64,000 nucleotides of DNA from Rhizobium sophoriradicis (GTDB lineage Bacteria > Pseudomonadota > Alphaproteobacteria > Rhizobiales > Rhizobiaceae), in the NCBI RefSeq assembly GCF_003939025.1, contig NZ_RQIH01000013.1, positions 171,438 through 235,437 on the forward strand. Direction: 5' to 3'. Positions 8,199 through 16,750 of the stretch are shown here, one piece after another (the stretch's first letter is position 1; each line of letters opens with the position of its first letter). The notes below the pieces were generated by a model. It made no database searches. It was not told the origin of the DNA and was given only the letters and a program-made list of their open reading frames with translations. The translations under genes and the position numbers were made by a program.

Positions 8199-9067
8199 TG
8201 CATGTGATGATCTTTGGCTGCGGCTATTCCGGCACGGCGATCGCAAAGGCCTTCGCGGGACAGGATGTGCGCGTGTCCGGCACCACGCGTTCGGCCGACA
8301 AGATGGAGGGCTTGCGCGATGGCGGCATCGACGCGTTCCTGTTCGACGGCGAGACCATGGACGACGACTTATGCCGCGCGCTGGAGAGCGTCACCCATCT
8401 CGTGCAATCGATCGCGCCCGGAAAGGCCGACCCGCTGCTGCGACTGTTGGGCGAAGACAGCGCCCGTTTCCTGCCCCGGCTCGAATGGATCGGCTATCTC
8501 TCCACAGTCGGCGTCTATGGCGATCACAAGGGGGCGTGGGTGAGCGAGGAAACGCCCTGCGAGCCGGTTTCCGGACGATCAAAGGAGCGGCTCGAGGCCG
8601 AACAGGGCTGGCTGGCGATGGGCCGGGAGCGCGGTGTGCCGGCGGCGGTGCTGCGCCTTTCCGGCATTTATGGGCCGGGGCGCAACGCCTTCTGCAATCT
8701 GGACAAGGGCACGGCACGGCGCCTGATCAAGAAGGACCAGGTTTTCAACCGCATCCGCGTCGAAGATATCGGTGCGGCGACCCGCTTCCTGTCCGAACGC
8801 GGCCTCGGCGGCATCTATAATGTCACCGACGACCGGCCCGGCCCGCCGCAGGATGTGATTGTCGAGGCGGCCCGCCTGATGGGCGTCGAACCGCCGCCGG
8901 AGCAGGCTTTCGAAGCCGCAGAACTGACGCCGATGGCACGCACCTTCTACGGCGAAAACAAGCGCGTTTCGAATGCGAAACTCAAGAAGGCGGGCTTCGA
9001 ATTCTCTTTCCCGACCTTTCCGATGTCGCTTGCACAATTGTGGCAGGACGGACGCTGGCGCGGCTAG
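8198..9067 (+). CDS. SDR family NAD(P)-dependent oxidoreductase (YeeZ-like)
   Basis: A 289-residue extended-SDR/epimerase-type protein. The nucleotide-binding start is MIFGCGYSGTAIAKAF, followed by VSGTTRSADKMEG. Further motifs are YLSTVGVYGDHKGAWV (YxxxK replaced by a related pattern), AVLRLSGIYGPGRNAF and VTDDRPGPPQDVI. It resembles E. coli YeeZ-type proteins. The ATG at 8198 overlaps the queG stop by one base. The substrate is unknown. Confidence 0.87.
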   Translation: MHVMIFGCGYSGTAIAKAFAGQDVRVSGTTRSADKMEGLRDGGIDAFLFDGETMDDDLCRALESVTHLVQSIAPGKADPLLRLLGEDSARFLPRLEWIGYLSTVGVYGDHKGAWVSEETPCEPVSGRSKERLEAEQGWLAMGRERGVPAAVLRLSGIYGPGRNAFCNLDKGTARRLIKKDQVFNRIRVEDIGAATRFLSERGLGGIYNVTDDRPGPPQDVIVEAARLMGVEPPPEQAFEAAELTPMARTFYGENKRVSNAKLKKAGFEFSFPTFPMSLAQLWQDGRWRG

Positions 9068-9473
9068 AGGCGGTAGCGACCACGGCTGGCGGGCTCACCC
9101 AAAAGGAGTAGGAAATTCCTACTTTGCGCGATCAGAGCGACAAATTTCGCTCTCTATTATAGTTAACGGCCTTTAAATTTGCCCAAATGTGGCAATAAAT
9201 TTGGCAAAGCGAGAAAAGAATTTTCGCGGTTTTTGTGAATGGCGGCACTGCAGGCTCCTCCCCGAAAAATTCATTCTCTTTTTTACTGATTTCATTATGT
9301 TTTTTCCACTCTGACGGGTCGCTGCCTATTTCCGTCATTATATCAATATGCTCACAAATGTTACAGTTTGTAACACTCCGTGAACAAGAACGGCACTTTT
9401 TCGCCACTTTTGAGCAGATTTAAGCCCCGCCGCCTGCAAGGGCGTGAGTTCAATAGTTGAGGGATACTCTGTT
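9068..9473. other. 406-bp AT-rich intergenic region with three inverted repeats
   Basis: No credible gene is seen. The region is far more AT-rich than its neighbours. It holds a 17-nt palindrome AGTAGGAAATTCCTACT (9107-9123), a hairpin AGAGCGA/TCGCTCT (9133-9152) and an operator-like repeat TGTTACA-N3-TGTAACA (9359-9375). It could carry the RlpA-like gene's promoter and leader, or a small RNA. Confidence 0.5.
9359..9375. promoter_or_regulatory. Inverted repeat TGTTACA-N3-TGTAACA, possible operator
   Basis: A perfect 7-bp inverted repeat with 3-bp spacer lies about 100 bp before the RlpA-like start. The binding factor is not known. Confidence 0.35.
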
Positions 9474-9836
9474 TTGAAGAAAATAGGTCGTTCTATTATC
9501 GCTGCCGTAACTATTGCGGCCTGCTCTTTCCTGCTTCCGGCGGAGAGTTTTGCTGGAAATGGCTGCGGCGGTGCTTCATGGTACGCGCTTCGCTCCAAAA
9601 CTGCTTCCGGGGAACGTATGAACCCCGCCATCTTGACTGCCGCACATCGTTCGCTCGCGTTCGGCACGAAGGTGAAGGTCACCAACCGCAACAATGGCCG
9701 CACCGTCGTCGTCCGCATCAATGATCGCGGTCCGTTCATTCGTGGACGCGTCATCGATCTGTCGCGCGCCGCCGCCCAGAATATCGGCATGGTGAGCTCG
9801 GGCACGGCGAAGGTCTGCTACCAGGTGATCAGCTAA
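9474..9836 (+). CDS. Septal ring lytic transglycosylase RlpA-family protein
   Basis: A 120-residue exported protein with a signal peptide (basic KKIGRS, hydrophobic core, cleavage near AESFA-G) followed by one RlpA/DPBB domain. Core motifs are CGGASWYALRSKTASGERMNP, LTAAHRSLAFGTKVKVTN and VVRINDRGPFIRGRVIDLSRAAA. These match RlpA enzymes that cut glycan strands lacking stem peptides. It lacks the C-terminal SPOR domain of full-length RlpA. The TTG at 9474 is chosen because GAGGG lies about 10 bp upstream and it gives a clean signal peptide; a GTG at 9444 would add 10 residues. Confidence 0.85.
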   Translation: MKKIGRSIIAAVTIAACSFLLPAESFAGNGCGGASWYALRSKTASGERMNPAILTAAHRSLAFGTKVKVTNRNNGRTVVVRINDRGPFIRGRVIDLSRAAAQNIGMVSSGTAKVCYQVIS

Positions 9837-9982
9837 GGCGTACAGCGCCGCACAACCGGCTGCGCCCTGACCGGCGCTTGCTCTTGCCGCCAATCGCGGT
9901 TACCACGCGGTTGAAACTTGTAAACAGTCCGCCCGGCCTGTGTGCGGATCGTTCACAGGTCATGGCAATAGGAGATATGTGA

Positions 9983-11272
9983 ATGCGTCTGGGCGGCCGC
10001 CTCGAAGGGGCGATTTCTGTGCTCGCGGATATCGATGCCCGCAAGCGGCCCGTCGCCGACGCGCTCAAGGACTGGGGCCTCGCGCACCGCTTCGCGGGTT
10101 CCGGCGATCGTGCGGCGATCGGCAATATCGTCTACGACGCCTTGCGCATGCGGCTTTCCCATGCGTGGCTGATGAATGACGACAGCGCCGCGGCCATCGC
10201 CCACGCCGTGATGTTCCGCCAATGGGGCTTCACGCCCGATCGCCTCGCCACCGAATTGGCGGACGACAAGTTTGCGCCGCCGCCGCTTTCCGCTGATGCC
10301 CTCGCCGCCTTTGCGAGCCGCTCGCTCGACGATGCGCCGCCGCATATACGCGGCGATATTCCCGAATGGATCCAACCCTCCTTCGAACAGGCCTTCGGCA
10401 CCGGCTGGCTCACAGAGGCACAGGCGCTCGCGGCGCGTCCAACACTCGATCTGCGCGCCAACATCCTGAAGGCCTCCCGCGACAAGGCCGTCAAGGCGCT
10501 CGAACGCGCCGGCGCACATGCTGCGAAGATCGCCCGCTACGGCATCCGGATTGCCGCCGGCGAAGGCGCCTCGCGCCTTCCCAACGTGACGGCAGAGCTT
10601 TCGTTCCAGAAAGGCTGGTTCGAAGTTCAGGACGAGGGCTCGCAGATCGTCGCCGACCTGGTGCTCGCCAAGGACGGCGAACAGATTCTCGACTATTGCG
10701 CCGGCGGCGGCGGCAAGACCCTCGCCATGGCGGCCGCCATGCAGAACAAGGGACAGGTTCACGCCTATGACGCCGACCGCAAGCGGCTGGCGCCGATCAT
10801 CGAACGGCTGAAGCGGGCGGGCACGCGCAATGTCCAGGTGCACGATGACGCCAGGGGCCTTTCCGGCCTTGCCGGGCGCTGCGACAAGGTGCTGGTCGAT
10901 GCGCCCTGCACCGGCACCGGCACATGGCGCCGCCGCCCCGATACGAAATGGCGGCTAACGGCAAAGAACCTCGACGAACGCACCGCCCAGCAGCAGGATG
11001 CGCTGGCGCAGGCGAGCGGCTTTGTCAAACCGGGCGGCGAGCTGATCTATGTCACCTGCTCGGTTCTGCCTCAGGAAAACGAGGAACAGGTGCGCCGTTT
11101 TACCGCCGGCAATGCTGATTTCCAGATCGTCAGCGCCCTGCCCGCCTGGGACGCGCTCTTCGGCAAAGAGGCCCCGCGGCCGCACTCGTCCGACGCCCAG
11201 ACGGTGACGCTGACGCCTGCTTCCACCGACACGGACGGTTTCTTCTTCTGCCGCATGCAGCGGAAGGGCTGA
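9983..11272 (+). CDS. RsmB/NOP family 16S rRNA m5C methyltransferase
   Basis: A 429-residue RsmB/NOP-family enzyme that methylates cytosine C5 in rRNA with SAM. An N-terminal NusB-like helical domain (about residues 1-140) precedes the methyltransferase domain. SAM motif I is ILDYCAGGGGKTLAMA, and the motif IV catalytic Cys is in VDAPCTGTGTWRRRPD. The motif VI Cys is in VTCSVLPQENEEQV. An AGGAG site lies 8 bp before the ATG. It stands alone. Confidence 0.9.
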   Translation: MRLGGRLEGAISVLADIDARKRPVADALKDWGLAHRFAGSGDRAAIGNIVYDALRMRLSHAWLMNDDSAAAIAHAVMFRQWGFTPDRLATELADDKFAPPPLSADALAAFASRSLDDAPPHIRGDIPEWIQPSFEQAFGTGWLTEAQALAARPTLDLRANILKASRDKAVKALERAGAHAAKIARYGIRIAAGEGASRLPNVTAELSFQKGWFEVQDEGSQIVADLVLAKDGEQILDYCAGGGGKTLAMAAAMQNKGQVHAYDADRKRLAPIIERLKRAGTRNVQVHDDARGLSGLAGRCDKVLVDAPCTGTGTWRRRPDTKWRLTAKNLDERTAQQQDALAQASGFVKPGGELIYVTCSVLPQENEEQVRRFTAGNADFQIVSALPAWDALFGKEAPRPHSSDAQTVTLTPASTDTDGFFFCRMQRKG

Positions 11273-11388
11273 TGCCGCTTAGCAGCGATGGTAACGGGCG
11301 GCGGAATGACGCTGCGCCAGCGCAGTTGCTGCCGGTTTTTCAAGCAGATGAGGTCCAGAAAAAGCCGACTTGCCGGCACCGATCCATC

Positions 11389-11405
11389 CTTAAAATCATT
11401 CCAAA
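11389..11405. promoter_or_regulatory. ICE-like (Irr) box upstream of the imelysin operon
   Basis: On the minus strand the site reads TTTGGAATGATTTTAAG. It matches the perfect Irr-type palindrome before mbfA (55674-55692) at 13 of 17 positions and keeps the TTTxGAA-N3-TTxTAA frame. It is 82 bp before the first imelysin gene. Irr control is inference. Confidence 0.45.
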
Positions 11406-11486
11406 CTAGAGCGTTTGACACCAGTTTGCTTTTGCGCGAAGAGACGGAGCCCCGATTAGACGGAAGATCCGTCACAGGAGAGGATC

Positions 11487-12761
11487 ATGAAGCTCAAGAA
11501 ATTCCGCGCAGCCGTGCTGGCGATTGCCCCCGCCACCCTGCTCGCCCTTCCCGCGCATGCCGCCACCGATGCGGCCGCCGTGGTGAAACATTATGCCGAT
11601 GTGGCGCATGCGAAATATGAGGACTCGCTGACGACGGCAAAGGCGCTCGATGCCGCGATCAACGCCTTTCTGAAGGCGCCGACCGACGCGACGCTGAAGG
11701 CCGCCCGGGATGCCTGGATCAAGGCGCGCGTGCCTTACCAGCAGACGGAAGTCTACCGCTTCGGCAATCCTGTTGTCGACGAGTGGGAAGGCAAGGTCAA
11801 CGCATGGCCGCTCGATGAAGGCCTGATCGACTATGTCGATCCCTCCTACGGCAGCGAGAGCGACGAAAACTCCCTCTATGTGGCCAATGTCATCGCCAAC
11901 AAGACGATCAAGATCGACGGCAAGGATGTCGACGCCTCGAAGCTGACGCCGGAATTCCTCTCCGGCACGCTGCAGGAAGCCGGCGGCATCGAAGCCAATG
12001 TGGCAACGGGCTACCACGCTATCGAATTCCTGCTCTGGGGCCAGGATCTCAACGGCACCGGTCCCGGCGCCGGCAATCGCCCCGCAACGGATTACGATCT
12101 GAAGAACTGCACGCACGGCAATTGCGATCGCCGCGCCGAGTATCTGAAGTCCGCCTCTACGCTGCTCGTTTCCGACCTGCAGGAAATGACCGACAGCTGG
12201 AAGCCGGACGGGGCTGCGACGAAGAACGTCGAAGCCGATCCGAAGGCCGGTCTCGTCGCGATCCTGACGGGCATGGGTTCGCTCTCCTACGGTGAGCTTG
12301 CCGGCGAGCGCATGAAGCTCGGGCTGCTGCTGCACGATCCGGAGGAAGAGCATGATTGCTTCTCCGACAATACCTACAACTCGCATCTCAACGACGCGAT
12401 CGGCATCGCCGCCGCCTATACCGGCAACTATACCCGCGTCGACGGCACCAAGCTCAGCGGCCCGTCGCTGCACGACCTCGTGGCCGCCAAGGACAAGGCG
12501 CTCGATGCCGAGATGGAAGGCAAGCTCAACAAGACGCTCGATGCGATGAACGCCATGGCCAAGCGCGGCGAGACGGTCGAGAAGTACGACCAGATGATCG
12601 CCGAAGGCAACAAGGAAGGCAACGCCGTCGTCCAGGCCGCCATCGACGGGCTGATCGACCAGACGAAGTCGATCCAGCGCGTTATTGCCGCACTCGATCT
12701 CGGCACGGTTCAGCTTGAAGGTTCCGACAGCTTGGATAATCCTAACGCCGTCTTCAAATAA
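11487..12761 (+). CDS. Imelysin family iron-regulated periplasmic protein
   Basis: A 424-residue exported imelysin (peptidase M75/IrpA-like) protein. The signal peptide has the KLKKFR start and a cleavage site near LPAHAA. The GxHxxE motif is present as GYHAIEFLLWG (about residues 172-182), and the family segments DAWIKARVPYQQTEVYRFGNP and VNAWPLDEGLIDYV are clear. Imelysins act in iron acquisition in the periplasm or outer membrane; a true peptidase activity is doubtful. It is the first gene of a four-gene cluster. AGGAGAGG precedes the ATG. Confidence 0.93.
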   Translation: MKLKKFRAAVLAIAPATLLALPAHAATDAAAVVKHYADVAHAKYEDSLTTAKALDAAINAFLKAPTDATLKAARDAWIKARVPYQQTEVYRFGNPVVDEWEGKVNAWPLDEGLIDYVDPSYGSESDENSLYVANVIANKTIKIDGKDVDASKLTPEFLSGTLQEAGGIEANVATGYHAIEFLLWGQDLNGTGPGAGNRPATDYDLKNCTHGNCDRRAEYLKSASTLLVSDLQEMTDSWKPDGAATKNVEADPKAGLVAILTGMGSLSYGELAGERMKLGLLLHDPEEEHDCFSDNTYNSHLNDAIGIAAAYTGNYTRVDGTKLSGPSLHDLVAAKDKALDAEMEGKLNKTLDAMNAMAKRGETVEKYDQMIAEGNKEGNAVVQAAIDGLIDQTKSIQRVIAALDLGTVQLEGSDSLDNPNAVFK

Positions 12762-12771
12762 GCAAAAAGGC

Positions 12772-12798
12772 GGGCCGCTTCGAAAGCCGAGGCGGCCC
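12772..12798 (+). terminator. Hairpin after first imelysin gene
   Basis: GGGCCGC pairs with GCGGCCC across 13 nt, just after the stop codon. It has no T run. It may be a partial terminator or an mRNA stability element within the operon. Confidence 0.4.
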
Positions 12799-12822
12799 GA
12801 ACCCTGAAATGCCATCTATTGC

Positions 12823-12980
12823 CTCCCTCATTCCTGTGTCCTCAGGGCCTCGCCCGAGGGATGTCACAGGAATCCAGCCACGGCGCGTCCGCGCCGTGAA
12901 TGACTCGGTCAGGGGGGAGTCTTCCGCGCCCAAGGACTTGGGCGCACTGGATTCCTGTGACAAGCACAAGAATGTGGGAG
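12823..12980. repeat. 158-bp palindromic intergenic repeat (RIME-type, four-arm fold)
   Basis: Nested inverted repeats define the element. An outer arm of 16 bp (12823-12838 with 12965-12980, 14 matches) encloses an inner perfect 14-bp arm (12864-12877 with 12947-12960). Two internal hairpins follow: CACGGCGCG/CGCGCCGTG (12879-12898) and GCGCCCAAG/CTTGGGCGC (12926-12945). The layout is typical of mosaic palindromic repeats in Rhizobium intergenic DNA. It covers the most likely start codon of the next gene. Confidence 0.8.
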
Positions 12981-14548
12981 TCGAAAGGGAAGCGCGGACC
13001 AGCACCCTCGAACTTGCCGCTCGAAAACTTCCCTTACCCCTCCGCATCGCCGCTTTCGCTGCGCTTGCAGGCGCGCCCGTCGCCTTTGCCGCCGGTTTCG
13101 ATCTGCCGACGAAACGCACCGACCTTTCCGACGCCGATCTGAAACGCGTCGCCGATGTGACGCGGCCGACAGCCGATTTTTCCATGGCCGAACAATACGA
13201 AGCAATGCAGGCGGGTGCGACGACCTCGGTCGATCCGGTCACCGAAGACAGCTTCTCGCATATTTCGGCCAATATCCCCTTCGAGGAAGAGCAGGATTTC
13301 AAGCTCGGCAATGCGCTCTTCCGCAAGCTCTGGGTTTCCTCGCCCTCCTCGACGCAGGCCTCCGATGGGCTTGGGCCGCTTTTCAACGCCCGCTCCTGCA
13401 TGAGCTGTCATGTCAATGACGGCCGCGGCAAACCGCCGGAGGGGGGGCCGAGCGCCGTCTCGATGTTCCTGCGGCTTTCCCGCGCCGCCAGGACGCCGGA
13501 AGAAGAAAGGGCGATCGCAAGCGCTGACATTCTCAATTTCCCCGATCCGGTCTATGGCCGTCAGCTGCAGGATCTTGCCGTGCCCGGCCTTGCCGCCGAA
13601 GGGCGGATGGCGATCCGCTACGATGAGGAAACGGTAAGGCTTGGCGACGGGGAGACGGTCTCGCTGCGCCGGCCGCATTATGCGGTGACGGATCTTGCCT
13701 ATGGACCTTTCGATGCATTAACGACGATCTCGGCGCGTGTCGCCCCCGCCATGATCGGCCTCGGGCTGATCGAGGCGATCCCTGAGGCCGACATCCTTGG
13801 CCATGCCGATCCCGACGATGCCGATGGCGACGGCATCTCCGGCAAGGCGGCGATCGTCCGCGATCATCGCAGCCGTGAGATCGCGCTCGGCCGCTTCGGC
13901 TGGAAGGCGCAGAACGCCACGGTGCGCGACCAGAATGCCGACGCCTTCGCCAACGATATCGGCATCTCCACGCCCGACCATCCGGACGCGCATGGCGATT
14001 GCACCAAGGCGGAGGAGAAATGCCTCGATATGCCGACCGGCGTGCAGAAACGACTGGGCGAGGAAGAAGCGCCGGGGCCCATTCTCGATCTCGTGACCTT
14101 CTATTCGCAAAATCTTGCCGTGCCGGCCCGCCGCCGGGCGAGCTTCCCTGAGACGCTGAAGGGCAAGCGGATTTTCTACGAAACCGGCTGCATTTCCTGC
14201 CATGTGCCGAAATTCGTCACGCGCAGGGATTCGCCTGACAAGGCGCAATCCTTCCAGCTGATCTGGCCCTATTCCGATTTTCTGCTGCACGACATGGGTG
14301 ACGGGCTTGCCGACGGGCAGCAGGTCGGGCTTGCAAGCGGACGTGAATGGCGCACGCCACCGCTATGGGGTATAGGACTGACCCGTACTATCAGCGGGCA
14401 CAGCTTTTTCCTGCATGACGGCCGTGCGCGGGATCTCACCGAGGCGATCCTCTGGCACGGCGGCGAAGCCGAAAAGGCCCGCAACGCTTTCTCCGCCCTG
14501 TCGCGAGACGACAGGGCGGCCCTGATTACATTCCTGGAGTCACTTTGA
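12974..14548 (+). CDS. Di-haem oxidoreductase family protein (DUF1111, c-type cytochrome)
   Basis: An exported protein of the di-haem oxidoreductase/thiol oxidoreductase-like family (DUF1111). A hydrophobic signal segment, LRIAAFAALAGAPVAFA, precedes the mature start near AAGFDLPTKRTDL. Two haem-binding sites are visible: CMSCH (in FNARSCMSCHVNDGRGK) and CISCH (in YETGCISCHVPKF). The C-terminal SGHSFFLHDGRARDL segment is typical. The start is uncertain. The frame is open back to 12809, but the GTG at 12974 is the nearest usable start and lies in the right arm of a palindromic repeat, with no good ribosome site. Its place between two imelysin genes suggests an electron-transfer role in iron uptake. 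Confidence 0.85.
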   Translation: MGVEREARTSTLELAARKLPLPLRIAAFAALAGAPVAFAAGFDLPTKRTDLSDADLKRVADVTRPTADFSMAEQYEAMQAGATTSVDPVTEDSFSHISANIPFEEEQDFKLGNALFRKLWVSSPSSTQASDGLGPLFNARSCMSCHVNDGRGKPPEGGPSAVSMFLRLSRAARTPEEERAIASADILNFPDPVYGRQLQDLAVPGLAAEGRMAIRYDEETVRLGDGETVSLRRPHYAVTDLAYGPFDALTTISARVAPAMIGLGLIEAIPEADILGHADPDDADGDGISGKAAIVRDHRSREIALGRFGWKAQNATVRDQNADAFANDIGISTPDHPDAHGDCTKAEEKCLDMPTGVQKRLGEEEAPGPILDLVTFYSQNLAVPARRRASFPETLKGKRIFYETGCISCHVPKFVTRRDSPDKAQSFQLIWPYSDFLLHDMGDGLADGQQVGLASGREWRTPPLWGIGLTRTISGHSFFLHDGRARDLTEAILWHGGEAEKARNAFSALSRDDRAALITFLESL

Positions 14549-15648
14549 TGCGCCCTTGGCACCCCCTGCTCTGCCTCACTCTGATCGGTCTTGCCACATC
14601 GGCGGCCGCCCAGACCGCCGCTCCTCCGGCAGGGATGAACGAGGATGCCGTTCCCTCCGTCATGCAGCGCGCCGTCGACGAAGTGATCCGCCCGGGCTAT
14701 CGCAACATGCAGCAATCGGCCGCCCGGCTGACGACGGCGATGAAGGATCTCTGCGACGGCGGCACGCAGCAGACGCTCGACAAGGCGAAATCCGCATTCG
14801 ACGATACGATCCGCTACTGGTCGATCATCGAGATCGTCCAGACCGGGCCCGTCATCCAGGACAATCTCTTCGAGCACATCCTGTTTTATCCGGATCGCAA
14901 GGGCGTCGGCCTGAAACAGGTGCAGGCGCTGATCGCCAAAGCCGATCCGAAGGATGCGACGGTCGATGCGATCGCCGGCAAGAGCGTGGCGCTGCAGGGC
15001 CTGACGGCGCTGGAATACGTGCTTTACGGCAACGGCTCGGAAAATCTCGTCGGGCAGAAGGGCGGCTTCCGCTGCCTTTACGGCGCCGCCGTCGCCGGCA
15101 ATATCCAGCGTGAGGCCGGCGAAGTCGTCGCCGCCTGGGAAAAGCCGGACGGGGTGCAGGCGAGCTGGAAGCACCCCGGCCCGCAGAGCAATGATTTCAT
15201 GGACAACAAGGAGGCGGTGACCGCGCTGCTCGGCATTCTCGTGCACGGCGCCGAGAATGTCCGCGATCAGCGGCTGGAACAGTTCTACAAGGGCAAGGAC
15301 ACCGCGCCGCGGCCGCGCATGGCGATCTACTGGCGTTCGAAAAATACGTGGAAGTCGATGGCCGCCAATCTGGAAGGACTGCGCACGCTCTGGCAGAAGG
15401 CCGGCATGGCCGAGCTTCTGCCGCCGGACAAACGGTCGATTGCCGCTTCGATCGACGAGGATTTCAAATCGCTGCTCGACAGCGTGCCGAAACTCAATCC
15501 TGATATAGACGCCGCCACCAGCGATGCCGAAAAGGCCAAGCTCGACACGCTTTTGGCCGAAAGCCGTGATCTGATCACCAGGATCAGCGACGAATATGGC
15601 GCGGCCATCGGGCTGTCGGCCGGCTTTTCCTTTTCGGACGGAGACTGA
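14548..15648 (+). CDS. Second imelysin family protein
   Basis: A 366-residue exported imelysin-type protein with a signal peptide ending near TSAAAQ. It resembles the companion imelysin of bacterial iron operons: RPGYRNMQQSAARLTTAM, ALQGLTALEYVLYG (the place of the GxHxxE motif, here ALEY) and LVHGAENVRDQRLE. The lost His suggests a changed metal site compared with the first imelysin. The ATG overlaps the stop of the di-haem gene by one base (TGATG), so translation is coupled. Confidence 0.88.
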   Translation: MRPWHPLLCLTLIGLATSAAAQTAAPPAGMNEDAVPSVMQRAVDEVIRPGYRNMQQSAARLTTAMKDLCDGGTQQTLDKAKSAFDDTIRYWSIIEIVQTGPVIQDNLFEHILFYPDRKGVGLKQVQALIAKADPKDATVDAIAGKSVALQGLTALEYVLYGNGSENLVGQKGGFRCLYGAAVAGNIQREAGEVVAAWEKPDGVQASWKHPGPQSNDFMDNKEAVTALLGILVHGAENVRDQRLEQFYKGKDTAPRPRMAIYWRSKNTWKSMAANLEGLRTLWQKAGMAELLPPDKRSIAASIDEDFKSLLDSVPKLNPDIDAATSDAEKAKLDTLLAESRDLITRISDEYGAAIGLSAGFSFSDGD

Positions 15649-15652
15649 AGCG

Positions 15653-16750
15653 ATGATGCAAAGCGCCCCGATCAACCGACGCAGTTTCGTCAAGGCGGCA
15701 GGGATCGGCTTCCTGGCGAGCCTGGCGCCAAGGTCGCTGCTGGCGCTTGAACGGGCCGATGCGGTCTATGCCTCGGGCATTCGCACGGCAAACGGTTCCT
15801 TTGCCATCGCGACCGTGACCGAGCGTGGCGAGATCATCGATCAGGTGGCGCTTCCCGCCCGCGCCCACGGAATGGCCTTCAGCGCCGCCACCGGCAAGAC
15901 GGTCGCCTTCGCGCGCCGGCCGGGCACCTATGCGATGATCTTCGACCCACGAGATAAGGGCGAGCCGATCGTCATCAACTCCCGGGAAGACCGCCATTTC
16001 TTTGGGCACGGCGCCTTCTCGCCCGATGGCCGGATCCTCTACGCCAGCGAGAATGATTTCGACGGCAATCGCGGCATGATCGGTCTCTATGACGCAACCG
16101 ATCGCTTCACCCGCATCGGCGAATACGAGACCTATGGCATCGGTCCGCACGATATGACGGTTTCCGATGACGGGCGTCTTCTCATCGTCGCCAATGGCGG
16201 CATCGAGACACATCCGGATTTCGGCCGCACCAAGCTCAATCTCGCCGCGATGCAGCCGTCGCTGGCGCTGATCGATGCGGCAACCGGCGCCTTGATCGAA
16301 AAACACGTGCTGCCGGCCGAATGGTCGCAGCTGTCGACCCGCCATGTCGACCTCGACGGCGACGGCCGCATCTGGTTCGCCTGCCAGTACGAAGGCCACC
16401 GCAAGGATCTGCCGCCACTCGTCGGCCATTTCGCCAAGGGGGAGGATCTTTCCTTCGTCGCGCTGCCGGAGGAGACGACGAGGAGGCTCGCCAACTATGT
16501 CGGCGCGATCGCCGTCAACCGCGGCGAAGGTCTCGTCGGCATCACCTCGCCGAAGGGCGGCGCCTCGGTGACCATCGACGCAAAAACGGGCAAGGTGCTG
16601 GCCGAGATCGTCGTTCCAGAGGCGGCCGGCATCGCGCCGGCGAGAGATGGCTTTGCCGTCTCCTCCTATGACGGCGATTTCCTTTCGAGGCGCAGCGATG
16701 TCGCCTGGGATCAGCACATCGTCCGGGTCTCTCAGCGGGTGCGCGCATAG
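15653..16750 (+). CDS. DUF1513 domain-containing protein, Tat-exported
   Basis: A 365-residue protein with a twin-arginine signal (NRRSFVKAAGIGFLASLAP), so it is probably exported folded. The rest is a beta-propeller-like DUF1513 domain. It includes GHGAFSPDGRILYASENDF, IGPHDMTVSDDGRLLIVANGGIETHPDFGR, LSTRHVDLDGDGRIWFACQYEG and GFAVSSYDG. It starts 4 bp after the second imelysin and ends the iron operon. The 3' end overlaps the convergent DUF2252 gene by 19 bp. A second ATG at 15656 is also possible. Confidence 0.87.
   Translation: MMQSAPINRRSFVKAAGIGFLASLAPRSLLALERADAVYASGIRTANGSFAIATVTERGEIIDQVALPARAHGMAFSAATGKTVAFARRPGTYAMIFDPRDKGEPIVINSREDRHFFGHGAFSPDGRILYASENDFDGNRGMIGLYDATDRFTRIGEYETYGIGPHDMTVSDDGRLLIVANGGIETHPDFGRTKLNLAAMQPSLALIDAATGALIEKHVLPAEWSQLSTRHVDLDGDGRIWFACQYEGHRKDLPPLVGHFAKGEDLSFVALPEETTRRLANYVGAIAVNRGEGLVGITSPKGGASVTIDAKTGKVLAEIVVPEAAGIAPARDGFAVSSYDGDFLSRRSDVAWDQHIVRVSQRVRA

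Noticed and set aside
11472..12815. Long open minus-strand frame over the first imelysin gene
   Set aside because: Antisense to a gene with signal peptide and GxHxxE motif; no own ribosome site or family features.
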